Shown here: piece after piece, positions 41,924 through 49,764 of the stretch
How positions within the stretch are numbered: the first letter of the stretch is position 1
How the letters are laid out: every line of letters starts with the position of its first letter
Assembly: GCF_012726175.1 (NCBI RefSeq)
Contig: NZ_JAASAD010000003.1
Span: 1 to 64,000 of the forward strand
Reading direction: 5' to 3'
DNA length: 64,000 nt
From: Micromonospora sp. HNM0581
GTDB taxonomy: Bacteria; Actinomycetota; Actinomycetes; Mycobacteriales; Micromonosporaceae
Program-made: the position numbers and the translations under genes
Notes under the pieces: model-generated
What the model was told of the DNA's origin: nothing
Seen by the model: only the letters and a program-made list of their open reading frames with translations
Database searches by the model: none

Positions 41924-42160
41924 TCAGCGGGGGCGGTTGTTCCAGTTGTAGAACGTCGGGATGTTCTCGAAGTGATTCCAGGCACACACCGCATCGGCTC
42001 CGTCGCCACCCGCCACCTCCGCCCGTAGTCGACGGGCAGCCTCGGCCTCGTGGAGCAAAGCGTTGAGCCCGGTGGCGACCGCCCGAACCCGGTCGGCGAC
42101 CCGGTCAGGTTCCTCGCCCGTCGCGGTCTCAGGCTCACGGTGACTGGTGGTCTCGGGCAT
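41924..42160 (-). CDS. RiPP precursor peptide (AmcA-like, multiple cyclophane motifs)
   Basis: 78 aa from ATG 42160 with TTGGAGC upstream. The leader is acidic and helical (about 1-58). The C-terminus, residues 61-78, is WNHFENIPTFYNWNNRPR. Aromatic-x-Asn/His units occur at 61-63 (WNH), 64-66 (FEN), 70-72 (FYN) and 73-75 (WNN), which is the three-residue pattern used by cyclophane-forming radical SAM enzymes. The start lies 26 nt inside the maturase gene, so translation is coupled. It resembles what I recall as AmcA, the multiple-cyclophane RiPP family of actinobacteria. The number and positions of crosslinks are inference. Confidence 0.82.
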   Translation of the reverse strand: MPETTSHREPETATGEEPDRVADRVRAVATGLNALLHEAEAARRLRAEVAGGDGADAVCAWNHFENIPTFYNWNNRPR

Positions 42161-43262
42161 GCTCCAACACTCCCTCCAGTAGGCGGATCTTGCTGTTGCG
42201 GCAGTGCTCTGTCTCCGTACCGTCGAAACGCCCCGTCTCGAAGTAGCGGTTGGCCGCATGGCCTCCGCCGCAGAAACCGAAGTACGGGCAGGATGAACGG
42301 CACGCCTCCACGCCCTCGACGAACTCACCGACCCAGGAGGTGCGCTCCGCGTCGGCCAGAATGGTGTGCAACGGGGTGGTCAACACACTGCCGCTGGAGA
42401 AGTCGCCGTAGCGGGGATCGGTGAAGCCCGCCAACTCGGGCGAAAGCACCACGACCGAACCGTCGTACGCCACGGTCGGTATCGGGTCGAGCCGGCGGGG
42501 CAGCAGGTCGCCCGCCGTGCCGTCCAGCACCGCTGCGGCGTACCGCAACGACCACTCCACCTCCCGCAGATGAATCCGGGGGTTCCGACGCCAGGCCGAG
42601 ACTAACTCGGCCCAGAATCCGGTCACGGCCAGGGCGTCGTGGACGTTGTCCCGGGTGTTGACCCCCTCAGTCTCCTCGATGTTGACACCGAGCACCTCGC
42701 AACCGAGTTCGAGGAAATAGTCGTACAGTTCGGTGGCACGGCCGGGAGACGGGTCGTTGACCACCGCGAGCGCCGAGAACGGCAGCCCGTGCCGACGCAA
42801 CGCGGCTACCCCGCGGACAATCCGGTCGTACGCGGGGCGACCGGCCCGGCTGACCCGCTCGCCGTTACGTTCCCGGGGCCCGTCCACGCTCACGCTCACG
42901 CGCACCCGGTAGGCGACGAAGAACTCGCACCAGGCATCGTCGATCATGGTGGCGTTCGTCTGGACGTGGTGTTCCACCTCAGATCCGAAAGGCGCCATCA
43001 GCGCCGCCAACCGCTCACGGCCAGCGGCCAGCGGCTCCCCACCGTGCCACACCACCGAGAACCGGCCCGCCGATGCCCACCGGTTCACCGAGGCGGCCAC
43101 CGCCTCAGCCACCGCCACCGACATCCGCCGGTCCGTCGCCCGGAACGGCAGATAGCAGTACGCGCAGTCGAGATTGCAGAGGGTCGTCGGCTGCATCACG
43201 ACGTACGACGGGACAGTGGCCAGGCCGCGCATCCCACCCCATGACCGTCCCCGCGCAGCCAT
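42135..43262 (-). CDS. Radical SAM/SPASM peptide maturase (AmcB-like, cyclophane-forming)
   Basis: 375 aa. The radical SAM cluster motif is C29-x3-C33-x2-C36 (TTLCNLDCAYCYLP). WHGGEPLAAG and TNATMID are standard TIM-barrel blocks. The C-terminal SPASM/twitch region binds auxiliary Fe-S clusters (CRSSCPYFGFCGGG, then HC near the end). Such enzymes use 5'-deoxyadenosyl radicals to join an aromatic ring carbon to the beta carbon of a residue two positions later. ATG 43262 follows GGAGGAGGG; longer frames are less likely. The precursor gene overlaps its 3' end. Resembles AmcB. Confidence 0.88.
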   Translation of the reverse strand: MAARGRSWGGMRGLATVPSYVVMQPTTLCNLDCAYCYLPFRATDRRMSVAVAEAVAASVNRWASAGRFSVVWHGGEPLAAGRERLAALMAPFGSEVEHHVQTNATMIDDAWCEFFVAYRVRVSVSVDGPRERNGERVSRAGRPAYDRIVRGVAALRRHGLPFSALAVVNDPSPGRATELYDYFLELGCEVLGVNIEETEGVNTRDNVHDALAVTGFWAELVSAWRRNPRIHLREVEWSLRYAAAVLDGTAGDLLPRRLDPIPTVAYDGSVVVLSPELAGFTDPRYGDFSSGSVLTTPLHTILADAERTSWVGEFVEGVEACRSSCPYFGFCGGGHAANRYFETGRFDGTETEHCRNSKIRLLEGVLEHARDHQSP

Positions 43263-43412
43263 CGCCCTCCTCCGTAACGGTCTTGGGCTGCCGGACGCGA
43301 CCCGGCCTGGGCGCACGCCCCTCGCAGCAGTTGAGGGTGCCCTTCAGGCTAGGCCGCGACGGCCACTCGGGTGAAGCCCCGATCAGGTGGTCGGACGATC
43401 AGCGCTCAGTGA

Positions 43413-44567
43413 TCATCCTCGGGTGTGTTGACCGACCATCCGCACCTCACCGGTGCCCTCGATGATCTCGCCGGCCTGCCAGGCGTCGACCCCACGGCCG
43501 GTGAGCGTGGCCAGTGCACGGTCGGCGTCCTCCGCCGACACGATGGCGAACATGCCGACGCCCATGTTGAAGGTCGCCTCCATCTCCGGGTCCTCGATCC
43601 GGCCCTTCGACTGGATCAGGTCGAAGATCGGCTGTGGCTTCCACGTCGACCGGTTGACCACGGCGTCCACGTGCTCCGGCAGGATCCGCACCAGATTGCC
43701 GGGGATGCCGCCGCCGGTGACGTGGGCGAAGGACCGCACCTCGGCCTCAGCGATCAGCTTGAGGCAGTCCTGCGCGTAGATCTTGGTGGGGGTGAGCAGT
43801 TCCTCGCCGAGGGTGCGCTGGCGGCCGAAGTCGTCGATCACCACGTCCAGTCGCATCCGACCCGCGCCCAGCAGCACGTGCCGGACCAGGGAGTAGCCGT
43901 TCGAGTGCAGGCCCGACGAACGCATCGCGATCACCACATCGCCCACCTCGACCCGCTCGGAGCTGAGGATCTCGCTTTCCTCCACCACACCTACGCCGGT
44001 GGCCGAAATGTCATATTCGTCGGGACGCAGTACCCCTGGGTGCTCGGCGGTTTCCCCGCCCAGCAGCGCGCAGCCCGCGTACCGGCAGCCGTCGGCGATG
44101 CCGGCGCCGATCTCAGCGACCTTGTCCGGCACGACCTCGCCGGTGGCGATGTAGTCCAGCAGGAACAGCGGCTCCGCTCCGCAGGCGACCAGGTCGTCGA
44201 CGACCATCGCGACCAGGTCGATGCCGACCGTGTCGTGGATGTCCATCTGCTGAGCGATCACCAGCTTGGTGCCGACGCCGTCGGTGGAGGAGGCGAGGAT
44301 CGGATGCTTGTACTTCGTGGTGTCCAGCCGGAAGAGGCCGGCGAAACCACCGAGATCGCCCATGACCTCCGGCCTGCGGGTCTGCTTCACCTTCGACTTG
44401 AGCAGCTCCACGGCACGATCGCCCGCTTCGATGGACACGCCGGCGTCCGCGTACGAGACCGCGCGTTTGCGCGCCGGGCGGCCCGCACCGGCCGTCCAGG
44501 GCTGACGGTCCCCGCCAGCGCCACTCGGGCTGCTTCCTGCGCCGCTGCGCTCGGACACGTGCGTCAC
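43413..44567 (-). CDS. purM: Phosphoribosylformylglycinamidine cyclo-ligase
   Basis: 384 aa. AVSYADAGVSIEAGDRAVEL, SSTDGVGTKL, MVVDDLVACGAEPLFLLDYI, LLGGETAEHPGV and SFAHVTGGGIPGNLVR are conserved PurM blocks. It converts FGAM to AIR with ATP in the fifth step of purine synthesis. The N-terminus is about 35 residues longer than usual and Gly/Ser-rich. GTG 44567 follows AGGGGAG. It is 62 bp downstream of purF in one transcription unit. Confidence 0.93.
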   Translation of the reverse strand: MTHVSERSGAGSSPSGAGGDRQPWTAGAGRPARKRAVSYADAGVSIEAGDRAVELLKSKVKQTRRPEVMGDLGGFAGLFRLDTTKYKHPILASSTDGVGTKLVIAQQMDIHDTVGIDLVAMVVDDLVACGAEPLFLLDYIATGEVVPDKVAEIGAGIADGCRYAGCALLGGETAEHPGVLRPDEYDISATGVGVVEESEILSSERVEVGDVVIAMRSSGLHSNGYSLVRHVLLGAGRMRLDVVIDDFGRQRTLGEELLTPTKIYAQDCLKLIAEAEVRSFAHVTGGGIPGNLVRILPEHVDAVVNRSTWKPQPIFDLIQSKGRIEDPEMEATFNMGVGMFAIVSAEDADRALATLTGRGVDAWQAGEIIEGTGEVRMVGQHTRG

Positions 44568-44629
44568 GGTTCTCCCCTTTGTTTCTCGGCTGTCGCGTCG
44601 ACGGTGACCGACGCCGCAGCCGGGTGATG

Positions 44630-46189
44630 CTACGGGCGGTGTGTGGTCGCCGACGTTTCGAGGTGGCCGAAACTACTGTCGAGTGGCGAAACAAGATGCT
44701 CGACTGGTACGTCGTCGTCCGTGCGGTTGGCGACCCGACGGCCGATCCCTTCGAGCATGTGTTTGCCGATCAGGTTGCCGACGGGCAACTCGATCGGGTA
44801 GTCCCCGTCGAAGCAGGCCCGGCAGAGCCGGGTCCTGGGCTGTTCCGTCGCGGCGACAAGGCCGGACAACGAAACGTAGCCCAGTGTGTCCGCGCCGATC
44901 GAGCGCCGGATGCCGTCGTTGTCGAGGCCGTTGGCGAGAAGTTCGGCACGGGTGGCGAAGTCGATGCCGTAGAAGCACGGCCAGGACACCGGCGGCGAGG
45001 AGATGCGTACGTGCACCTCCACCGCGCCGGCCTCGCGCAGCATCCGCACGATCGCGCGTTGGGTGTTGCCGCGGACGATCGAGTCGTCGACCACGACCAG
45101 GCGCTTGCCCCGCACGTTCTCACGCAACGGATTGAGCTTGAGCCGGATGCCGAGCTGACGCAGCGTCTGCGACGGCTGGATGAAGGTACGCCCCACGTAC
45201 GGGTTCTTCACCAGGCCGGAGCCGTAGGTGATGCCGGACTCCTCGGCGTAGCCGATCGCCGCCGGGGTGCCCGACTCGGGCACCGGGATCACCAGGTCGG
45301 CGGAGACCGGGTGTTCCTTGGCCAGTTGCCGCCCGATCTGCACCCGGGCGGCGTGCACGTTCCGGCCGGCGATGGTGGCGTCCGGTCGGGCGATGTAGAC
45401 GTACTCGAAGAGGCATCCCTTGGGCTCGGGTGCGGCGAACCTGGTGGACCGCATGCCTTCCGCGTCGATCGCGATCAGCTCGCCCGGCTCGACCTCGCGA
45501 ACCACACTGGCACCGACGATGTCGAGCGCGGCTGTCTCACTGGCCACCACCCAGCCCCGCTCCAGGCGGCCCAGCACCAGCGGACGCACGCCGTGCGGGT
45601 CGCGCGCGGCGTAGAGGGTCGACTCGTCCATGAAGACGAAGCTGAAGGCGCCCCGTAGCTGCGGAAGCACCTCCAGCGCAGCGGCCTCGACGGACAGATC
45701 CGGCCGGCCGGCGAGCAGCATCGTGACCAACGAGGTGTCGTTGGTCGAACCGTCGGTACCCAGGCCCCGCTCGGCCACCTCACGTTGCAACTCGGTCGTG
45801 TTCACCAGGTTGCCGTTGTGCGCCAACGCGATCGTCGTGCCCGAACTGGTCGCCCGGATGGTCGGTTGGGCGTTCTCCCAGGTCGAAGCCCCGGTGGTGG
45901 AGTAACGCGCGTGCCCGATCGCGACATGCCCGCGCAGGCTGGCCAACGTCGGCTCGTCGAAGACCTGGGCCACCAGGCCGAGATCCTTGTAGACCACGAC
46001 GCCGGAACCGTCGCTCACCGCTATGCCGGCTGCCTCCTGACCCCGGTGCTGCAATGCGTACAGCCCGAAGTAGGTCAGGTTGGCAACCTCTTCTCCGGGC
46101 GCCCAGACGCCGAAGACACCGCACGCGTCCTGGGGGCCGGGTCGCTGGGGATCAAGGTCGTGGCTCAGCCGGCCGTCGCCTCGGGGCAC
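44630..46189 (-). CDS. purF: Amidophosphoribosyltransferase
   Basis: 519 aa. A short propeptide precedes the N-terminal nucleophile Cys in [10 protein letters not shown]; glutaminase blocks are [23 protein letters not shown] and LAHNGNLVN. The PRPP loop is [14 protein letters not shown]. Four Cys near ends (CLFEY, PCFYG, RLCRACF) suggest the B. subtilis-type Fe-S cluster. It catalyses the first committed purine step. GTG 46189 has GAGGGAG upstream; a longer start is not supported. Confidence 0.93.
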   Translation of the reverse strand: MPRGDGRLSHDLDPQRPGPQDACGVFGVWAPGEEVANLTYFGLYALQHRGQEAAGIAVSDGSGVVVYKDLGLVAQVFDEPTLASLRGHVAIGHARYSTTGASTWENAQPTIRATSSGTTIALAHNGNLVNTTELQREVAERGLGTDGSTNDTSLVTMLLAGRPDLSVEAAALEVLPQLRGAFSFVFMDESTLYAARDPHGVRPLVLGRLERGWVVASETAALDIVGASVVREVEPGELIAIDAEGMRSTRFAAPEPKGCLFEYVYIARPDATIAGRNVHAARVQIGRQLAKEHPVSADLVIPVPESGTPAAIGYAEESGITYGSGLVKNPYVGRTFIQPSQTLRQLGIRLKLNPLRENVRGKRLVVVDDSIVRGNTQRAIVRMLREAGAVEVHVRISSPPVSWPCFYGIDFATRAELLANGLDNDGIRRSIGADTLGYVSLSGLVAATEQPRTRLCRACFDGDYPIELPVGNLIGKHMLEGIGRRVANRTDDDVPVEHLVSPLDSSFGHLETSATTHRP

Positions 46190-46350
46190 CTGCCGCTCCC
46201 TCTTGCTGGTCTGGACTGGCCTGGCGGAACCACGGGGGTCGCTCCGCATCTCTCGGCCGGGACCACATTGTCGTCGACCGACAGTGTACGCGAATCCGAG
46301 TCGCCACACACAGTCACAGTGCCGCCGCTCAGTGTCATGGACACCAGCCG

Positions 46351-46713
46351 TCACGGCACTTCGAGCGGAAGGTAGGCGGAAAGGTCCGCACGGGCTCCAC
46401 TCGCCGTGATGCGACCCTCCGTAACTGCCCGCGCCCAGTCGAGTCGCCCCACCGCCAAACGGAGCCAGGTCTCCGCATCCATCTCCACCGTGTTGGGAGG
46501 AGTACCGCGGGTGTGTCGCGGCCCGGGGACACACTGAACTGCACCGTAAGGTGGGACACGCACCTCCACCGATCGGCCGGGGGTGCGGTCCGCGAGGAGG
46601 GCCAACAAGGCCCTGACCGCCTCACGGAGCACCGACCGTTCGGGTGCGCGCCCCGCATCGAGCGCCGACAGCGCCGCCGCGACCGAGGCAGACTTAATGT
46701 ACGGAGAGGACAC
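46351..46713 (-). CDS. Sterol carrier protein family (SCP2-like)
   Basis: 120 aa. [47 protein letters not shown] and [19 protein letters not shown] are typical of the small actinobacterial SCP2-like proteins encoded beside purF. It probably binds a lipid or nucleotide-like ligand; the function is untested. GTG 46713 is the conserved start. It is upstream of purF on the same strand. Confidence 0.8.
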   Translation of the reverse strand: MSSPYIKSASVAAALSALDAGRAPERSVLREAVRALLALLADRTPGRSVEVRVPPYGAVQCVPGPRHTRGTPPNTVEMDAETWLRLAVGRLDWARAVTEGRITASGARADLSAYLPLEVP

Positions 46714-46872
46714 AACGGGACGATACGGTGCGACGATGCCAGCCGTCACGCTGGCCCTGGGTCGCGCCGATCCGGCCAGACAAGGCATAGTTGCCGACGG
46801 CGTATTCGTACCGCGATGTTCCCCCGCCCGGCACCCGCCGGACAGGGGAGGTCAGTCCGGAAGGCGGTGGAC

Positions 46873-48951
46873 GTGTCAACACACCGACGAGCCTGGCACA
46901 AGCGGGCCGGTGTGATCGTGGCGCTGATGTTCGGTGCCCTGCTCGCCGTCCCAGCCACACCAGCCTTTGCCGACAGTCCGGACGTCCAGATCACAAATCT
47001 GCCGAACGGCACCCTTCAGTCCGGGCAACAAACGTCGATGACGTTCACCGTCAAGAACAACAACGATGTACCAACACCCTTCAAGATCACCGTTAGCACC
47101 TTCGACGGTCTGAGCTGCCAGGGCAACTGCAACATCCCCGCACAGCTGATACCAGCTGGTGAGGTGTCTGAACCTATTACGGTGACCCTGGTTGCGGGCG
47201 ACGTATCGGCTGGTCAGGAACGGTCCGGCAAGGTGCGGGTTTCTGCCCAGGCCGGCGGGGACCAAGGTGGCGACGAGCGTGACATGACGGTGCGTGGCCC
47301 GAATCCGCCGCCGACGACGCAGGCGCCGCAGACGGTGAAGTCGATTTCCGGCAAGGTCGTCGACCAGGGCGGCGATGCGGTACCGAACGCGTACGTGTTA
47401 CTCAAGGACAGCGCCAACAGGCAACGGGACACCACGACGGACGGTAACGGCAACTTCCGGTTCACCGGGAGCACCGACAACCCGATCGCGCCCGGACGGA
47501 TCGACATCGGGGCGAGCGCTGAGAACAAGAACGCCCTGACGAGCTTCACCGCCAACGCCGGGCAGAGCATCACCGGACGTCGACTCACCCTGCCGATCGC
47601 AGCCTCCGAGAGCCCGAGCGCCAGCCCGTCGGCGAGCGAGTCGGTGGTGCCGACCGAGGACCCATTCGAGGACGAAGTCGGCGAGGAGGAGACCCCCGCC
47701 GAGAGCGCGGCCGCACAGGCCCCGGCCTCCAACGAGGACTCTGGTGGTTTCGGTAGCTTCATGCTCATCCTGCTGGGCGGCCTTTTCGTGGCCGTCGGTG
47801 TCGGCACGATCGTGCTGCTGTGGATGAAGCGGAAGGAGAACGAGGACGGCGCGCCCGACGGTGACGGTCCGGCCGGAGCGCCGGCCGGAGCGGTCCCGGC
47901 GGCCCGTGGCTCGTTCGCCGGTGCGGACGACCAGACCCGGGTGGTGAACCGGGTCGGTGCGGCACCGGACCCGACCATGGTCGGCGGGGCCGGATTGGCC
48001 AACGCGCCGACGATGATGCACCAACCGGTGGTGGATGACGTTCCGCCCGATCCCTACGGCGCACCCCCGCAGCCCTACGGTGCCGCGAGCGGACCGGGTG
48101 GCTGGTCCGGTGGAGGCGGATACGGGGACGAGCCGGGCGGGTACGGCGCTGCCGGCTACGGCAACGCTCCCTCGTCCGGTAGCGGCTACGGCAACGCCCC
48201 GTCCTCCGGTGGCGGCGGCAACAGCCCGTCCTCGGGCAGCGGCTACGGCAGTCGCGACTACGGAGCCGGTAACGCCGGCCCGGGATACCCACCGGCAGGT
48301 GGCGGATACAGCGAGCGGTTCGACGAGCCGACCGGCCGCTACCAGGGCGAGGAGACGACCTACCCGGCCCCCGCCGATCCGTACGCCACCGGTATGTATC
48401 AGCCGGAGGCCGGCCAGGGCTACGGCCAGTCCGAGCCTGGTGGGTACGGCGACTACGGTCAGAGCGCTCCCACTCGGGGCTACGAGCAGCCAGGTGAGCC
48501 GGGCGGCTACGGCACCGGCGACGCGACGCGTGGCTACGGGGGCGGTGAGCCGGGCGGCGGATACAGCCAGGGCGACCCGAACCGCGGCTACGCGGCAGGG
48601 CAGCCGGGCAGCGGCTACGACGCGTCGCCCGACGGCGGATACGACCAGCCGGCCGGCGGATACCGCCAGGAGGCCGGACACCAACGCGGCGGCTACGACC
48701 ACACCAGCTACGACAGCGGCTACGACCACGGTGGGTACGGGCAGGAAGGACCGCCACGCGGCGGCTACGACCAGGGCGGCGGCTACGGTGGCGGCTACGG
48801 CCAGGAGCCACCACACCAGCGCGGCGGCTACGACCAAGGTGGATACGGCCAGGGCGGCGGCTACGGAGACCCGGCACAGGCCGGTCACAACCGGCCCGAC
48901 AGCGCTCCCCAGGATCGTGGCGGTCGCCGACTCGACTGGCTCGACGACTAG
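46873..48951 (+). CDS. Membrane-anchored protein with CARDB-like and CnaB-like domains and a Gly/Tyr-rich tail
   Basis: 692 aa. Signal peptide (VIVALMFGALLAVPATPAFA), then an Ig-like CARDB-type domain (about 35-140), a carboxypeptidase-regulatory/CnaB-like domain (about 155-235, ISGKVVDQGGDAVPNAYVLL), an Ser/Glu-rich stretch, one membrane helix (about 295-318, FMLILLGGLFVAVGVGTIVLLW) with MKRKEN stop-transfer residues, and a cytoplasmic tail of about 370 residues, the last 290 of which are dominated by Gly, Tyr, Pro, Gln, Ser and Asp (GGYGQ, RGGYDQ, GYGNAP units). GTG 46873 follows GGAAGG. The tail is predicted disordered and may form condensates; function unknown. Confidence 0.82.
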   Translation: MSTHRRAWHKRAGVIVALMFGALLAVPATPAFADSPDVQITNLPNGTLQSGQQTSMTFTVKNNNDVPTPFKITVSTFDGLSCQGNCNIPAQLIPAGEVSEPITVTLVAGDVSAGQERSGKVRVSAQAGGDQGGDERDMTVRGPNPPPTTQAPQTVKSISGKVVDQGGDAVPNAYVLLKDSANRQRDTTTDGNGNFRFTGSTDNPIAPGRIDIGASAENKNALTSFTANAGQSITGRRLTLPIAASESPSASPSASESVVPTEDPFEDEVGEEETPAESAAAQAPASNEDSGGFGSFMLILLGGLFVAVGVGTIVLLWMKRKENEDGAPDGDGPAGAPAGAVPAARGSFAGADDQTRVVNRVGAAPDPTMVGGAGLANAPTMMHQPVVDDVPPDPYGAPPQPYGAASGPGGWSGGGGYGDEPGGYGAAGYGNAPSSGSGYGNAPSSGGGGNSPSSGSGYGSRDYGAGNAGPGYPPAGGGYSERFDEPTGRYQGEETTYPAPADPYATGMYQPEAGQGYGQSEPGGYGDYGQSAPTRGYEQPGEPGGYGTGDATRGYGGGEPGGGYSQGDPNRGYAAGQPGSGYDASPDGGYDQPAGGYRQEAGHQRGGYDHTSYDSGYDHGGYGQEGPPRGGYDQGGGYGGGYGQEPPHQRGGYDQGGYGQGGGYGDPAQAGHNRPDSAPQDRGGRRLDWLDD

Positions 48952-48966
48952 AGCCTGTCCCCAGCA

Positions 48967-49764
48967 TCAGGCGGCGGTGAAGACGCCCTTGCGGAGCAGC
49001 GGTACCACGTCCGAGCTGTTGAGGCGTACCGCGATCTCGACGTCCTCGGCGAAACCACCCTCGGTCAGCTCACGGCCGGACACACAACCACGCACTGCCG
49101 CCGGCAGGTCCGGGGTGCTGGCCAGCGCGGCCAGGGCCACGGCCGCTTCCACGGAGAGCCCGCCGGGCGCGCCGGAGAGGGCGTCGAGCACGCTGGCTGC
49201 ACCGAGCTGGTCCTCCACGCAGGGGCGCAGCGAGCCGTCCGGCCACCGTTCCCCGGCGGCCACCACCCCGATCGGCGCGTTGGAGGAGCCGTACCCCTGC
49301 CGGGTCAGCCAGCGTCCCACGGAGGGTGCGTTACGAAGATTGGCCGCGACCACCGGTAGCCCGGTGGCACTGGCAGCAGCACTGATCGCCGATCCGTTCG
49401 GCGATGGCAGCACCAGATCGGTCACCACCGGTGCCCTACTCAGCGCGGCCGGCGACAGCGACCACGGATGGTCGGTGGTGACCTGCCCGCGCGAGGTCGC
49501 GGCGACCGCGCCGACCCGGCGCGCGTAGACGGCGGCCTGATCACCCCAGGGGAACGGATGTACGCGCATCCCCCGCCCCGCCGCCACCTCGACCGTGGTG
49601 GTGAACGACAGCACGTCCACCACCACGAGTACCGCGCAGACCCGGCCGAGTTCGGCCGCACCCGCCAAACCCCAGTCGAACCGGACTCCCGATCCGGGTT
49701 GGGCGGATACGGCCGCGGCCAACGCCTCAGCGCTCGTCGGGCGCTGCGGGCTGCTCGGTGTCAC
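48967..49764 (-). CDS. 2-phosphosulfolactate phosphatase-like protein (ComB family)
   Basis: 265 aa. [34 protein letters not shown] and [11 protein letters not shown], together with [22 protein letters not shown], are the conserved ComB blocks. In archaea ComB hydrolyses 2-phosphosulfolactate in coenzyme M synthesis; in actinobacteria the substrate is not known. GTG 49764 lies inside the 3' end of purL (38-nt overlap). Confidence 0.82.
   Translation of the reverse strand: MTPSSPQRPTSAEALAAAVSAQPGSGVRFDWGLAGAAELGRVCAVLVVVDVLSFTTTVEVAAGRGMRVHPFPWGDQAAVYARRVGAVAATSRGQVTTDHPWSLSPAALSRAPVVTDLVLPSPNGSAISAAASATGLPVVAANLRNAPSVGRWLTRQGYGSSNAPIGVVAAGERWPDGSLRPCVEDQLGAASVLDALSGAPGGLSVEAAVALAALASTPDLPAAVRGCVSGRELTEGGFAEDVEIAVRLNSSDVVPLLRKGVFTAA

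Noticed and set aside
46054..46872. N-terminal extension of the Gly/Tyr-rich membrane protein
   Set aside because: It would run antisense through the sterol-carrier gene and place 270 Arg-rich residues before a clear signal peptide. GTG 46873 has GGAAGG and the signal peptide directly after.
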